In this document: piece after piece, positions 36,032 to 45,889 of the stretch
How the letters are laid out: each line of letters opens with the position of its first letter
How positions within the stretch are numbered: the stretch's first letter is position 1
Origin: Peptoniphilus senegalensis JC140
GTDB lineage: Bacteria; Bacillota; Clostridia; Tissierellales; Peptoniphilaceae
Direction: 5' to 3'
Length of the DNA stretch: 64,000 nucleotides
Assembly (NCBI RefSeq): GCF_000321025.1
Contig: NZ_HE610717.1
Location: 252,138 to 316,137, forward strand
The notes under the pieces: model-generated
What the model saw: the letters and a program-made list of their open reading frames with translations, nothing else
The model's database searches: none
Told to the model about the DNA's origin: nothing
Translations under genes and position numbers: made by a program

Positions 36032-37344
36032 ATATCTTCACCTACTAAATCATAATCTAAAGTATCAATAATTTTAACATTTACAAAATCGCCAATTTCC
36101 AAAGTTTTGTTGGAGTTTATATATGTTACTCCATCTATCTCAGGAGAATCCATATAAGTTCTGCCTACATAATTGTTCTCATCAATTTTTTCTTCTATTA
36201 ATACTTCTAAAGTTGTATCTAAATTTTTTGAAAGAATTTCACTAGAAATATCGTTTTGTATTTCCATAATTTCATCTTTTCGTCTATTTTTAACTCCATC
36301 AGCTATTTGATTATCTAAAAGATCTGCTTTTGTCCCCTCTTCTCTAGAGTATTCAAAAACTCCTAGCTTATCAAATTTTATGTCTTCAATAAAATCTACA
36401 AGTTCTTTAAAATCTTCTTCACTCTCTCCAGGAAAACCAACAATAAAGGTTGTTCTAATTACAATTTCTGGGGTAGCTTTTCGTAAATTTTTTAGAGTTT
36501 TAATAATATGTTCTTTGCTAGTTTTTCTATTCATGTTTTTTAAAACATTGTCAGAAATGTGTTGGAGAGGCATATCCACATATTTTACTAACTTTTTATT
36601 AGTTCTAAATTCTTCTATTAATTCATCTGTAAAATGGTCAGGATATAAATATAAAACTCGAATCCACTTTAAATCTTCTATTTTTGAAATTTCTTTAATC
36701 AATTTTGCCAAAGAATACTTTGAATATAAGTCAATTCCATAGTCAGTAGTATTTTGTGCAATTAAAATGATTTCTCTTGCACCCTTATTTACTAAGTATT
36801 CGACTTCAGAATATATATCTTCGATTTTTCTAGATCTGTTTTTACCACGAAGTGATGGAATAATACAATAAGAACAGTTGTTATTACATCCTTCTGAAAT
36901 TTTTACATATTCAGTTGTATTTACAATTTCTTTTTTGACTCCTTCAATATACGCAGAGTTTAAATTGTCAGTTTTTACAAATAAATCTCCAGCCATACTT
37001 CTGTCTAAGAGCTCGTTTATATAATTTATATTTCCTGTGCCAATAATCCCATCAATTTCTGGGATTTCCTTTAGAAGTTCTTCAGGATATCTTTGGGCAA
37101 GGCATCCTGATAGTAGAACTTTCTTGCATCTTCCCTCATTTTTATACTCAACTGCTTCTAAAATTGTATCAATTGATTCTTCCTTAGCTGCATCAATAAA
37201 TCCACAAGTGTTAACAATTAATATATCAGCATCTCTTGCATCATTTACCATTTTATATCTTTCTTTATTTAAAAGTGAGTACATCATTGATGAGTCTACA
37301 TCATTCTTTGAGCAGCCAAGAGTAACTATATGCACATTATTCAT
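36028..37344 (-). CDS. rimO: Ribosomal protein S12 methylthiotransferase RimO
   Basis: RimO is the radical-SAM enzyme that methylthiolates an aspartate of ribosomal protein S12. The 438-residue protein has the N-terminal motifs LGCSKNDVDSSMM and NTCGFIDAAKEES, a third cysteine in LSGCLAQRYP, the radical-SAM CxxxCxxC in SEGCNNNCSYCIIPSLRG, and a C-terminal TRAM domain. DSS and GFIDAAKEES distinguish it from MiaB at 14.2 kb. ATG at 37344 has the best spacing to AGGTGA; earlier GTG and ATG codons are in frame but too close. It overlaps the end of ftsK by 8 bases. Confidence 0.95.
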   Translation of the reverse strand: MNNVHIVTLGCSKNDVDSSMMYSLLNKERYKMVNDARDADILIVNTCGFIDAAKEESIDTILEAVEYKNEGRCKKVLLSGCLAQRYPEELLKEIPEIDGIIGTGNINYINELLDRSMAGDLFVKTDNLNSAYIEGVKKEIVNTTEYVKISEGCNNNCSYCIIPSLRGKNRSRKIEDIYSEVEYLVNKGAREIILIAQNTTDYGIDLYSKYSLAKLIKEISKIEDLKWIRVLYLYPDHFTDELIEEFRTNKKLVKYVDMPLQHISDNVLKNMNRKTSKEHIIKTLKNLRKATPEIVIRTTFIVGFPGESEEDFKELVDFIEDIKFDKLGVFEYSREEGTKADLLDNQIADGVKNRRKDEIMEIQNDISSEILSKNLDTTLEVLIEEKIDENNYVGRTYMDSPEIDGVTYINSNKTLEIGDFVNVKIIDTLDYDLVGEDI

Positions 37345-39715
37345 CTTCATCACCTAAAATTATATCTATTTCTTCCCGAGTCTTTAAAAGCTTTCTTGGT
37401 TTAGAACCTTCATGAGGTCCTATAATACCCATCTCTTCCATTTGGTCTACAATTCTTCCGGCTCTTGAATAACCAACCTTTAATTTCCTTTGGATATAAG
37501 AAATTGACGCCTGCTCGTCATTTAATACAATTTCTACAGCTTCTTTAAAAAGAGGGTCCTTTTCATCATCAACTTTAACTTTTTTATTTTCAATTGCTTT
37601 TTCTATTTTCGATTCAACATTGTTTTTTATTTCGTTGTTGTTTTTTACAAAATCAACAACTCTTTCTACTTCACTATCGCCTATATAAGCACCTTGTATC
37701 CTTTTTGGTTTTGGGTATTTGCTAGGATAAAATAGCATATCTCCTTTTCCTAAAAGTTTTTCTGCTCCGCCCATATCTAGAATAGTCCTTGAGTCTATAG
37801 AAGACGCTACAGCAAAAGCAATTCTTGAAGGAACATTAGCCTTAATAGTACCAGTAATAACATCAACAGAAGGCCTTTGTGTTGCTAGAATAAGGTGCAT
37901 TCCAGCAGCCCTAGCTTTTTGTGCTAGTCTAGCTATATATTCTTCGATTTCCTTTGATGCAACCATCATAAGGTCTGCAAGTTCGTCTACTATAATTAAA
38001 ATCTTAGGAAGTTTCTCATCTTCCTTTCCTTCAGCTACCATTTTTTTATTGTAACCCTTTAGGTCTCTTACATGATTTTCAGCAAAAGCCATATATCTTT
38101 TTTCCATTTCATCAACAGCCCAGTTAAGTGCAAAAGCAGCCTTTTTTGGGTTTGTTACGACATCAATTAAAAGATGTGGTATTCCATTATAAACGCTAAG
38201 CTCAACAACTTTTGGGTCAATTAACATAAGCTTTACATCTTTTGGAGAAGATTTATAAATTATGCTTGTTATTATTGAATTAATGCAAACTGATTTACCA
38301 GAGCCAGTTGCCCCTGCTATGAGTAAGTGAGGCATATCTTCCATTCCAGAAATTAAAATATTCCCCTCAACATCTTTTCCAAGAGCTAAAGGTATTTCGG
38401 AATTTATAGTTTTAAATTCCTTGGAATCAATTAATTCTTTAAGTCCTACAGCATCTTTCTCTTTATTGGGAACTTCAATGCCAACTACAGCTTTACCAGG
38501 TATTGGAGCCTCTATACGAAGCTCAGAACTTGCCAGAGCCATGGCAATATTGTCACTTAAACCAACAATTCTTGATAACTTTATACCTGGAGCAGGCTTA
38601 AGTTCATAAGAAGTTATAACAGGACCACGGTTTATAGCAACAACCTTTGACTCTATGCCAAAATTTCTCATAGTATTTTCTATGATTTTTCCCTTTTCAA
38701 TTACTTCATCTTTAGAAAAACCACCCTTTGATTTAACTCTATCTAATAAAGCTAAATCGGGGTAAGTGTACACAAACTCTTCTTTGCTTTTATTTTCAAT
38801 GTCATCTTTTATTGTGTCAATGACATTTTCATCATTTTCTACTTCAGTGTATTCAATAGTTTTTTCTTCTATTTTATTTGAATTATCATTGTTACTAATA
38901 ACTTCAAATTTTTCTTCTTCAAGCTTTTCAACAATATTCTCATCAGAATAATCTTTTATAACTAAATTTTCTCCAAAGTCTTCAGCTTCACTTGATTTTT
39001 CTTCTTTAGATTTTTTTAACTCTATTTTTTCTTTCTTTAAATTCTCTCTTTCTATTTTTTTCTGTTCTTTTTCTTCTAGTTTTATTTTTCTGTCAGCTTT
39101 TTTTTCTTCAAAAGCTTTCTTTTTATCTTCGAAATATTCGCCTATATCTTCAGAAAGCATTATTAGTTGGTCAATATTCACTTTAAGCATAAAATAAATT
39201 GACGCAACTATTATCAGTCCAAGAACCAAATATGTTCCAAGAGAGCCTAAAAGTTTATAGGAGAAAAAACCAAAAATAGCCCCAAGAATTCCGCCGCTTC
39301 TTGTGATGTCCATATACTCTGTTGACTTTATAATTCTTTCAATCAAAGTCATATCCATTTCTTTTGAGCCATCAAGAAAAACTAATACGCATAAAAATAT
39401 TACAAGTGAACATATAATATATCGTCTCATGTGAAATTTAGTCGCTTGAATGTTATATAGAATTCCCCAGAAAATCAATAAAAGAGGAATCAAAAAGTTA
39501 CCTGAGCCCGAAATGACAGAAAATAATTTATAGATCAAGCTCCCTATAAGTCCCATTCTTTGGCTATATAAAGAAATAAAAAATACTATTCCTATAACAA
39601 TTAAGAATAAACCCATTATTTCTTTTCCGGAAGCTATTTCAGAACTTGTTTTTTTTCTTTTGCGAACATTTTTTTTATTTGAAATTTTTTTATTGTTTTT
39701 TTTATTTTTTATCAA
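37337..39715 (-). CDS. ftsK: DNA translocase FtsK/SpoIIIE
   Basis: This is the septal ATPase that pumps chromosomal DNA and activates Xer recombination. The 792-residue protein has four membrane helices (about residues 35-175), a charged coiled-coil linker (about 190-320), and the motor domain with Walker A LIAGATGSGKSVCINS (about residue 465) and Walker B KILIIVDELADLMM. The C-terminal gamma winged helix has RKLKVGYSRAGRIVDQMEEM. TTG at 39715 is the start, 7 bases after GAGGTG. A TGTTATAAT element (39735-39743) just upstream may be a promoter inside the end of dut. Confidence 0.95.
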   Translation of the reverse strand: MIKNKKNNKKISNKKNVRKRKKTSSEIASGKEIMGLFLIVIGIVFFISLYSQRMGLIGSLIYKLFSVISGSGNFLIPLLLIFWGILYNIQATKFHMRRYIICSLVIFLCVLVFLDGSKEMDMTLIERIIKSTEYMDITRSGGILGAIFGFFSYKLLGSLGTYLVLGLIIVASIYFMLKVNIDQLIMLSEDIGEYFEDKKKAFEEKKADRKIKLEEKEQKKIERENLKKEKIELKKSKEEKSSEAEDFGENLVIKDYSDENIVEKLEEEKFEVISNNDNSNKIEEKTIEYTEVENDENVIDTIKDDIENKSKEEFVYTYPDLALLDRVKSKGGFSKDEVIEKGKIIENTMRNFGIESKVVAINRGPVITSYELKPAPGIKLSRIVGLSDNIAMALASSELRIEAPIPGKAVVGIEVPNKEKDAVGLKELIDSKEFKTINSEIPLALGKDVEGNILISGMEDMPHLLIAGATGSGKSVCINSIITSIIYKSSPKDVKLMLIDPKVVELSVYNGIPHLLIDVVTNPKKAAFALNWAVDEMEKRYMAFAENHVRDLKGYNKKMVAEGKEDEKLPKILIIVDELADLMMVASKEIEEYIARLAQKARAAGMHLILATQRPSVDVITGTIKANVPSRIAFAVASSIDSRTILDMGGAEKLLGKGDMLFYPSKYPKPKRIQGAYIGDSEVERVVDFVKNNNEIKNNVESKIEKAIENKKVKVDDEKDPLFKEAVEIVLNDEQASISYIQRKLKVGYSRAGRIVDQMEEMGIIGPHEGSKPRKLLKTREEIDIILGDEDE

Positions 39716-39753
39716 GAGATAGCACCTCAATAATATTATAACAATTTATACGC

Positions 39754-40185
39754 TTAAAGACCAGTGTGACCAAATCCTCCATCGCTTCTTTCAGTATCAC
39801 TTATCTCTTCTACTTCAACAATTTCTGGAGTTTCAATTTTCATAAAAACAATTTGTGCGATTCTTTCGCCATCTTTAATTACAACATCCTCTTTACTCAT
39901 ATTTATTAGAATGACTTTTAACTCTCCCCTATAATCCGAATCAATTGTTCCTATTCCATTTGGCAAACCTAGACCTTTTTTTAAAGCTAAACCTGATCTT
40001 GCTCTAACTTGTGCTTCGTAACCTTTTTCAAATTCTAAAAATAAACCAGTTGGTACTAAAACTCTATCAAGCGATTTTAAAATTAAATCTTTATCTAGGT
40101 TTGCTCTTAAATCCATGCCTGATGAGCCATCTGTTTCATATTTAGGAAGTGGATGTTTGCTTTTATTAATAATTTTTAATTTCAT
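39754..40185 (-). CDS. dut: dUTP diphosphatase
   Basis: Dut hydrolyses dUTP to dUMP, preventing uracil incorporation and supplying thymidylate synthesis. The 143-residue trimeric dUTPase shows all motifs: GSSGMDLRA, RARSGLALKKG, GTIDSDYRGE, DGERIAQIVF and the C-terminal RSDGGFGHTG. ATG at 40185 behind AAGGGG is chosen; the upstream extension runs into the pnp terminator. It lies between that terminator and ftsK. Confidence 0.96.
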   Translation of the reverse strand: MKLKIINKSKHPLPKYETDGSSGMDLRANLDKDLILKSLDRVLVPTGLFLEFEKGYEAQVRARSGLALKKGLGLPNGIGTIDSDYRGELKVILINMSKEDVVIKDGERIAQIVFMKIETPEIVEVEEISDTERSDGGFGHTGL

Positions 40186-40194
40186 AAATTCCCC

Positions 40195-40229
40195 TTTAAA
40201 AAATCGCATTAAAATAAATCTTAATGCGA
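40195..40229 (-). terminator. Intrinsic terminator after pnp
   Basis: On the minus strand a 9-bp stem TCGCATTAA/TTAATGCGA with an 8-base loop is followed by TTTTTT. It lies between the pnp stop and the dut start and should end the rpsO-pnp transcript. Confidence 0.85.
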
Positions 40230-40238
40230 CTAAATTTT

Positions 40239-42347
40239 TTATTTATCTTGTTCTTTTTTGTTAGCTTCTCTCTTTAAAAGAGCTTTTCTTGAAAGTGAAA
40301 TTTTACCAGTGTCTTCAGCAATATCAATTACTTTAACTTCGACTGTATCGCCAACCTTTAGAACATCATCAACGCTATTTGTTCTTTCGTGAGCAATTTC
40401 TGATATATGAAGAAGTCCTTCAGTTCCTTTTTTAATTTCAACAAAGGCACCAAATTTAACGATTTTCTTAACTTTTCCAGTATAAACTTCTCCAACTTCA
40501 ATTTCTTTTACTATGTCTTCAATTATAGCAATTGCTTCTTTAGCTCTTTCATCACTTTCTGAAAGAATAGAAATTCTTCCGTCATCATCAATGTCAATTT
40601 TAACACCAGTTTGTTCAATAATTTTATTAATTATTTTTCCACCAGCACCTATTACTTCGCCTATTCTTTCAGGGTCAATAGAAATCATGTGAATTATTGG
40701 AGCGTACTTAGATAGTTCTGCTCTTGGTTTTTCAATAGTAGTAGCTATGTGGTCAAGTATTTCAAATCTTGCAACCTTTGCTCTTTCAAGTGCAACTTCA
40801 AGAATTTCTTTTTTTATTCCTTCAACTTTAATATCCATTTGAATAGCTGTAATACCATCACGAGTCCCAGCTACTTTAAAGTCCATATCTCCAAAATGAT
40901 CTTCAAGGCCTTGAATATCAGTCAAAATTTTTATAACACCATTTTCTTCAATAAGACCCATGGCAATCCCAGCTACTGGCGCCTTAATTGGGACACCTGC
41001 GTCCATGAGAGCAAGTGTAGATCCACATACAGATGCTTGAGATGATGAGCCATTTGATGATAAAACTTCAGATACAACTCTAATTGTGTATGGGAAAGTT
41101 TCACTATCAGGTATTACTGGAAGAAGTGCTCTTTCAGCTAAAGCACCATGACCAATTTCACGTCTACCTGGTGATCTTGATGGCTTAGTATCGCCTACAC
41201 AAAATCCAGGGAAATTGTAGTGGTGAATGTATCTCTTTGGCTTGTCATCTCCAAGTCCATCAATTACTTGTTCTTCGGAGATAGCTCCAAGTGTTGCAAT
41301 AGATAGCACTTGAGTTTGTCCTCTTGTAAATAATCCTGAACCATGAGTTCTTGGTAAAACTCCTACTTCAGATGAAAGAGGTCTTATTTCTGTTAACTTT
41401 CTATCGTCAGGTCTTCTTTCTTCTTCAAGAATTCCACGTCTTACTTCTGTTACTTCAATTTCTTCTAAAGCGGCTTCAATGTCTTTGGAATGTTCTTCCA
41501 TTAAATCATCAAAGTGTTCCCTTATTTTTTCTTTTGCTGCATCAGTTTTTTCAACTCTTACAATCTTATCTTTTTGTCTTATTGCTTCAACAAGTAAATC
41601 TTTTCCGTATTCTTTTACTTTAGCAACTATTTCTTCGTCAGCCTTAAATACTTCATATTCAGCTTTTTCTTTACCTACTTCAGATGCAATTTCATTAGTG
41701 AAAGTACAAATTTCTTTTATAACTTCATGTCCTTCTAGAATTGCTTCTAACATTTCAGCTTCACTTACTTCTTGTGCACCAGCTTCTACCATCATAATAG
41801 CAGATTCAGTTCCTGCAAGAGAAAGATTGATTCTTGAATTATTTCTCTCTTCTTCATTAGGATTAATAATGTATTTTCCATCAATAAATCCTACTTCTAC
41901 TGAACCAGTAGGTCCATCGAAAGGAATATCAGAAATAGAAAGAGCAACAGAAGAACCTATCATAGCAACAATTTCTGGTGAGTGATCTTGATCTACGCTT
42001 AGAACTGTAGCCACAATATGCACATCATTTCTATATCCTTCTGGGAAAAGAGGTCTAAGAGGTCTGTCGATTAATCTAGCAGAAAGAGTAGCTTTTTCAC
42101 TTGGTCTTCCTTCTCTTTTAATAAATCCACCAGGAATTTTTCCAACTGCATACATCTTTTCTTCGTAATCAACACTTAGAGGAAAAAAGTCGATTCCCTC
42201 TCTTGGGTTTGATGAAGCTGTTGCTGTAACAAGTACAACAGTATCTCCATATTGAACTAAACAAGCTCCATTAGCTTGCTCTGCAACTTTTCCAATTGTA
42301 ACTTTTAACTGGGAACCTGCAAGATCCATTGTATAAGTTTTTTCCAT
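40239..42347 (-). CDS. pnp: Polyribonucleotide nucleotidyltransferase (PNPase)
   Basis: PNPase is the phosphorolytic 3'-5' exoribonuclease of the RNA degradosome and a partner of RNase Y. The 702-residue protein has two RNase PH domains (first with [26 protein letters not shown], quoted region about residues 58-83; second with [14 protein letters not shown]), an intervening helical domain, a KH domain ([15 protein letters not shown]) and an S1 domain near the end ([17 protein letters not shown]). Start behind AAGGAGG. It follows rpsO, the classic rpsO-pnp order. Confidence 0.97.
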   Translation of the reverse strand: MEKTYTMDLAGSQLKVTIGKVAEQANGACLVQYGDTVVLVTATASSNPREGIDFFPLSVDYEEKMYAVGKIPGGFIKREGRPSEKATLSARLIDRPLRPLFPEGYRNDVHIVATVLSVDQDHSPEIVAMIGSSVALSISDIPFDGPTGSVEVGFIDGKYIINPNEEERNNSRINLSLAGTESAIMMVEAGAQEVSEAEMLEAILEGHEVIKEICTFTNEIASEVGKEKAEYEVFKADEEIVAKVKEYGKDLLVEAIRQKDKIVRVEKTDAAKEKIREHFDDLMEEHSKDIEAALEEIEVTEVRRGILEEERRPDDRKLTEIRPLSSEVGVLPRTHGSGLFTRGQTQVLSIATLGAISEEQVIDGLGDDKPKRYIHHYNFPGFCVGDTKPSRSPGRREIGHGALAERALLPVIPDSETFPYTIRVVSEVLSSNGSSSQASVCGSTLALMDAGVPIKAPVAGIAMGLIEENGVIKILTDIQGLEDHFGDMDFKVAGTRDGITAIQMDIKVEGIKKEILEVALERAKVARFEILDHIATTIEKPRAELSKYAPIIHMISIDPERIGEVIGAGGKIINKIIEQTGVKIDIDDDGRISILSESDERAKEAIAIIEDIVKEIEVGEVYTGKVKKIVKFGAFVEIKKGTEGLLHISEIAHERTNSVDDVLKVGDTVEVKVIDIAEDTGKISLSRKALLKREANKKEQDK

Positions 42348-42375
42348 GTTTCCTCCTTCTAATAAATAATAAGAA

Positions 42376-42393
42376 AGAGCGGAATTACCGCTC
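42376..42393 (-). other. Hairpin between rpsO and pnp
   Basis: A 6-bp GC-rich stem GAGCGG/CCGCTC with loop AATTA (plus-strand reading). On the minus strand it is followed by TTTCTTATT, a poor T-run. It may be an RNase processing site or attenuator for pnp, like the processed hairpin before pnp in E. coli; that function is inferred. Confidence 0.5.
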
Positions 42394-42396
42394 CTA

Positions 42397-42663
42397 TTAT
42401 CCTCTTATTTGTAGTTTTTTAATAAGTGTACGATATCTTTCTATATCACTATTTTTTAAATATCTTAATAAGTTTCTTCTTTTACCTACCATTTTAAGAA
42501 GCCCTCTTCTTGAGTGGTGGTCTTTTTTGTGAACTCTTAAGTGTTCGTTTAAATCGTTAATTCTTCTAGTAAGAATGGCGATTTGTACTTCTGGTGAACC
42601 TGTGTCACCTTCGTGAGTTTTAAATTCATCAATAATAATTTTTTTAATATTTGGTTCTAACAT
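42397..42663 (-). CDS. rpsO: Ribosomal protein S15
   Basis: S15 is a primary binder of 16S rRNA in the small subunit platform. The 88-residue protein is complete, with [20 protein letters not shown] and [20 protein letters not shown] (the RNA-binding surface). AGGAGG precedes the ATG. It is transcribed from its own promoter with a leader of about 75 bases containing an unusual GC-rich repeat, a plausible S15 autoregulation site. Confidence 0.98.
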   Translation of the reverse strand: MLEPNIKKIIIDEFKTHEGDTGSPEVQIAILTRRINDLNEHLRVHKKDHHSRRGLLKMVGKRRNLLRYLKNSDIERYRTLIKKLQIRG

Positions 42664-42740
42664 ATTTTCCTCCTAAATTTTTAATAAAGCTAATCAAAGT
42701 AGGCGTCGAGGAGCGTCGAACTGTGAATAGCTATTTAACC
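42664..42740 (-). promoter_or_regulatory. rpsO leader with GC-rich direct repeat
   Basis: The transcribed leader contains GCGTCGA twice, 3 bases apart (plus-strand 42701-42718), a GC-rich island in very AT-rich surroundings. Leaders of rpsO in many bacteria bind S15 to control translation. No match to a specific known fold can be claimed without folding it. Confidence 0.45.
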
Positions 42741-42746
42741 TTTTAC

Positions 42747-42775
42747 ATATTACCATGAAATGCGGTAAATGTAAA
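42747..42775 (-). promoter_or_regulatory. rpsO promoter
   Basis: On the minus strand TTTACA, a 17-base spacer ending in TGG, and TAATAT. It starts just 2 bases after the ribF stop codon. Confidence 0.65.
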
Positions 42776-42776
42776 G

Positions 42777-43685
42777 TTATCTATTCTTTGTAACTAAAAC
42801 ATCTTTTGCAATTTGTTTAAATAATTCGTCAATACTATTAAATTTTAATTCAGGTCTAACAAAATCTAAAAGTTCAAGTTCTACAATTTCGCCATATATA
42901 TCTTCGTTGAAATCAAGAATATGAGCTTCAATTTTGATTCCATCATGTTCTACTGTAGGGTTAGTGCCAATATTTGTAGATGCTTTATATTTTTTGCCCT
43001 TAACAATAATATCTGTGTCATATACTCCAAATTTTGGAATCACAAAATTATCCATTAATTCAAGATTTGCTGTTGGATAGCCCATTTTCTTACCCAAACC
43101 TTTGGCATGGATAATTTTACCAATAAGTTTATAGGGTCTTGAAAGAAGAAAATTTGCTTCTTTAATTTTGCCAGCCTCTATTAGTTTTCTAATTAAAGAA
43201 GAAGAAATTTTTTCACCATCATAAGATATTTGTTCAATTACTTCAATAGTTTCAAATAAGCTCTTATTTTCATTTAAAAAATTTACATCGCCAGACTTTT
43301 TATATCCATAGGTGTAATCATATCCAACTACAACGCCTTTGATTTTTAAATTTTTTGCTAAAAATTCATCCAAAAACTTAATAGGACTATAAGACATAAA
43401 TTCTTTGGTAAAATTAATTAGGTAAATTATATCTACACCTAAACTATCAAGAATTTCAAATTTTGTCTTATTAGTTGTGATGATATCTTTTTTCCCTACT
43501 TTTATAAGATTGTCTGTATGCTCATTAAAAAGTAAAAGACTGGATTTAATATTTAATTTTTTTGCATTTTCTATTGCCTTTTGTATTAATTTTATATGAC
43601 CTTTGTGAACTCCGTCAAAATTACCAAGTGCTATAACTGATTCCTCTTTTGCCTTGTAGTTTAAGTCAATTTCAATTATTTTCAT
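42777..43685 (-). CDS. ribF: Bifunctional riboflavin kinase/FAD synthetase
   Basis: RibF converts riboflavin to FMN and then FAD. The 302-residue protein has the FAD synthetase domain (ALGNFDGVHKGHIKLIQ, about residues 19-35; FLLSRPYKLIG linker) and the riboflavin kinase domain (GKKMGYPTANLEL, about 200-212). The ATG follows AGGTGAT and overlaps the truB stop by 4 bases. It is the last gene of the rimP-nusA-infB operon, where it normally sits after truB. FAD-using proteins in the window include the flavoprotein at 12.7 kb. Confidence 0.96.
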   Translation of the reverse strand: MKIIEIDLNYKAKEESVIALGNFDGVHKGHIKLIQKAIENAKKLNIKSSLLLFNEHTDNLIKVGKKDIITTNKTKFEILDSLGVDIIYLINFTKEFMSYSPIKFLDEFLAKNLKIKGVVVGYDYTYGYKKSGDVNFLNENKSLFETIEVIEQISYDGEKISSSLIRKLIEAGKIKEANFLLSRPYKLIGKIIHAKGLGKKMGYPTANLELMDNFVIPKFGVYDTDIIVKGKKYKASTNIGTNPTVEHDGIKIEAHILDFNEDIYGEIVELELLDFVRPELKFNSIDELFKQIAKDVLVTKNR

Positions 43686-44572
43686 AAATCACCTATTAAT
43701 CTCTTCTTCATTTTGATAAAGATTTCTCCATCTTTTTTTATAACTTCCCCTATACCTAAAAATTTATTATCTGAATAAACTCTATAACTTTCAACTTTTA
43801 AATTATCTTTTAGTTTATAAAATTGACCATTTAGAAATCTTTGACAAAAACTATAAGGAATTTCAACTTTATCAAAGTCAGCCAGAGCCAAGTCCATTGG
43901 CAAAATTTTATCTTTAATTTCATCAAGACTCATATTTTCAAAGTCAGAAACTTTTACTGCATCTTCTATTTTGAAATACCCAGTCCTTACTCGTCTAAGT
44001 TCAGTAAGTGTTCCATAACTTCCTAAAGCTTCTCCAATATCTTTAGCAAGAGACCTAATGTATGTTCCTTTTGATACAGAAGTCCTTATCGAGAATTCAT
44101 CTTTTCCATTAAAATCAAGAAGTGTATTGCTAAAAATTTCAACTTCTCTATTTTTTATTTCAACTTCTTTACCTTCCCTAGCATATTCATATAACTTTTT
44201 ACCATTAACCTTTAAGGCAGAATAGATTGGTGGTTTTTGAGATATTTTTCCTATAAATTTTTTTAAAACATTTCTTATTTCTTCTTCAGAAATATCGACT
44301 TTTTCTTCTTTTAAAATTTCTCCAGTTATATCAAAGCTATCAGTGAGAAGACCAAGCTTAATCCTTGCTTCATACTCCTTGTTACTAGAAAGAATATAGT
44401 CACTTGTTTTTGTTGCTTTTCCAATGGAAATTACAAGCACTCCTGTTGCCATTGGGTCGAGAGTTCCTGTATGACCAACTTTTTTTATGCCCAATTTTTT
44501 TCTTACTTTATAAACTAGATCGTGGGAAGTTATACCCTTGTCCTTGTCAAAAATTAAAAGACCATCCATCAT
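43682..44572 (-). CDS. truB: tRNA pseudouridine-55 synthase
   Basis: TruB makes pseudouridine 55 in the T-loop of nearly all tRNAs. The 296-residue protein has GLLIFDKDKGITSHDLVYKV and the catalytic-aspartate motif KVGHTGTLDPMATGVL (about residues 31-46), SQKPPIYSALKVNGKKLYEY, and the RSLAKDIG region. Length is normal. Two adjacent ATGs are possible starts; the first overlaps the nrnA stop. Confidence 0.97.
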   Translation of the reverse strand: MMDGLLIFDKDKGITSHDLVYKVRKKLGIKKVGHTGTLDPMATGVLVISIGKATKTSDYILSSNKEYEARIKLGLLTDSFDITGEILKEEKVDISEEEIRNVLKKFIGKISQKPPIYSALKVNGKKLYEYAREGKEVEIKNREVEIFSNTLLDFNGKDEFSIRTSVSKGTYIRSLAKDIGEALGSYGTLTELRRVRTGYFKIEDAVKVSDFENMSLDEIKDKILPMDLALADFDKVEIPYSFCQRFLNGQFYKLKDNLKVESYRVYSDNKFLGIGEVIKKDGEIFIKMKKRLIGDL

Positions 44573-45543
44573 AATTGTTCTTCAGCTACTTTTACAAGGT
44601 CAAGTTTTGCTTTTTCTAGGTCTAAGTGATTAATTGTACCACCAGATGCCCTAATATGGCCACCACCATTAAATCTCGATGCGATTTTAGTGCAATCCAA
44701 ATATGATTTTGACCTTAGTGATAATCTTATGCAGTCATCTTTCTCTTTTAATAAAACTGCAAGTTCAACTGTATCTATATCTCTAACAAACTCAACAATT
44801 CCATCTGCATCAGCCTTTTCAGCTTTAGATTTTTCCATATCTTCTTTTGTTACAAATACAACTGCAATTTTATTATCATCGAAATATTCAATAGAATTCA
44901 TTGCACGAATTAAAAGGTCTGTCTTTTGTCTAGTTCTGCTTTGATACACATTTACAGTTACTTCATTTATATCAATATCATATTCAAATAATTCTGACGC
45001 AATTAAAAAAGTATCAGAAGTCACAGAGGAATATTTAAAGGAGCCCGTGTCAGTAGAAAGCCCTGTAAATAGTGAAGTTGCAATTTCTTTATTAAGCTCT
45101 AAATCAAGTGTTTTAAAAATTCTTGATAAGACTTCACAAGTTGCTGGCGACTTGTCATCCACGATATTTAAGTCTGCGTATTTTGTATTACTAAGATGAT
45201 GGTCAATATTAACTGTATGTTTTGATTTTTCGAATATTTTTTTAATATTGTTGCCCATTCTGTTTTCGTCTGATGAGTCAAGTGCAATAAATAAATCAAA
45301 ATCTTTTTCTATATCTTCTGGAGATTTTGAAAAGTTTAAGTTTGGCAAAAATTTAAAAGAAGATGGAATGCTATCATCAAGTACATAGATAACATTTTTC
45401 CCAAGTTTATTTAACATGCCTACCATTGCTGTTACTGAGCCCAAATTATCTCCATCAGGATTTAAGTGTGAAGCTACACCAATAGTTTCACACTTATCTA
45501 TTAATTTTTTAAAATCTAATGAGAGTTCTTTAAAATCAGTCAT
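44569..45543 (-). CDS. nrnA: DHH/DHHA1 phosphoesterase NrnA (nanoRNase/pAp phosphatase)
   Basis: NrnA degrades very short RNAs and removes the 3' phosphate of pAp. The 324-residue protein has the DHH domain with ASHLNPDGDNLGS (about residues 20-32), ALDSSD, NIDHHLSNTKY and the DHHA1 domain with RFNGGGHIRASGGTI near the C-terminus. It starts inside the last codons of rbfA and ends overlapping truB. Its place between rbfA and truB is standard in Firmicutes. Confidence 0.95.
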   Translation of the reverse strand: MTDFKELSLDFKKLIDKCETIGVASHLNPDGDNLGSVTAMVGMLNKLGKNVIYVLDDSIPSSFKFLPNLNFSKSPEDIEKDFDLFIALDSSDENRMGNNIKKIFEKSKHTVNIDHHLSNTKYADLNIVDDKSPATCEVLSRIFKTLDLELNKEIATSLFTGLSTDTGSFKYSSVTSDTFLIASELFEYDIDINEVTVNVYQSRTRQKTDLLIRAMNSIEYFDDNKIAVVFVTKEDMEKSKAEKADADGIVEFVRDIDTVELAVLLKEKDDCIRLSLRSKSYLDCTKIASRFNGGGHIRASGGTINHLDLEKAKLDLVKVAEEQL

Positions 45544-45889
45544 CTTTGCGATTTACCTCTTCGATTAATTTGTCAAGTTCAAGAGCTTTTTCAATGGAAT
45601 CGTCTTTTATGAATATTAGCTCAGGCATAGTTCTAAGTTTAACCTTTTTAGATAATTCTTTTTTTATAAATCCCTTTGCAGAATTTAATCCTTCTACAGC
45701 TTCATCTCTATCAAAGTCATTCCCAAGAACAGATACATATACTTTAGCAAATGATAGGTCATTTGTAACTTCTACGTGAGAAATACTTGTAATAGATGGT
45801 ATTCTAGGATCTTTTAATTCATTTTGGACAATGTTTGAAATAGTTCTTCTAACTTCTTCAGATATTCTGTTAATTCTTTTATTGTTCAT
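45536..45889 (-). CDS. rbfA: Ribosome-binding factor A
   Basis: RbfA is a KH-fold factor for late 30S maturation and cold adaptation. The 117-residue protein shows RISEEVRRTISNIVQNELKD, DLSFAKVYVSVLG and RTMPELIFIKDDSIEKA, which cover nearly all conserved positions. Its ATG shares one base with the infB stop. Confidence 0.97.
   Translation of the reverse strand: MNNKRINRISEEVRRTISNIVQNELKDPRIPSITSISHVEVTNDLSFAKVYVSVLGNDFDRDEAVEGLNSAKGFIKKELSKKVKLRTMPELIFIKDDSIEKALELDKLIEEVNRKDD

Noticed and set aside
41479-41985. Long open frame antisense to pnp
   Set aside because: No ribosome site and no family-like sequence; it mirrors a highly conserved gene. The same applies to antisense frames in infB (46598-47104), rseP (55849-56331) and miaB (15131-15661).
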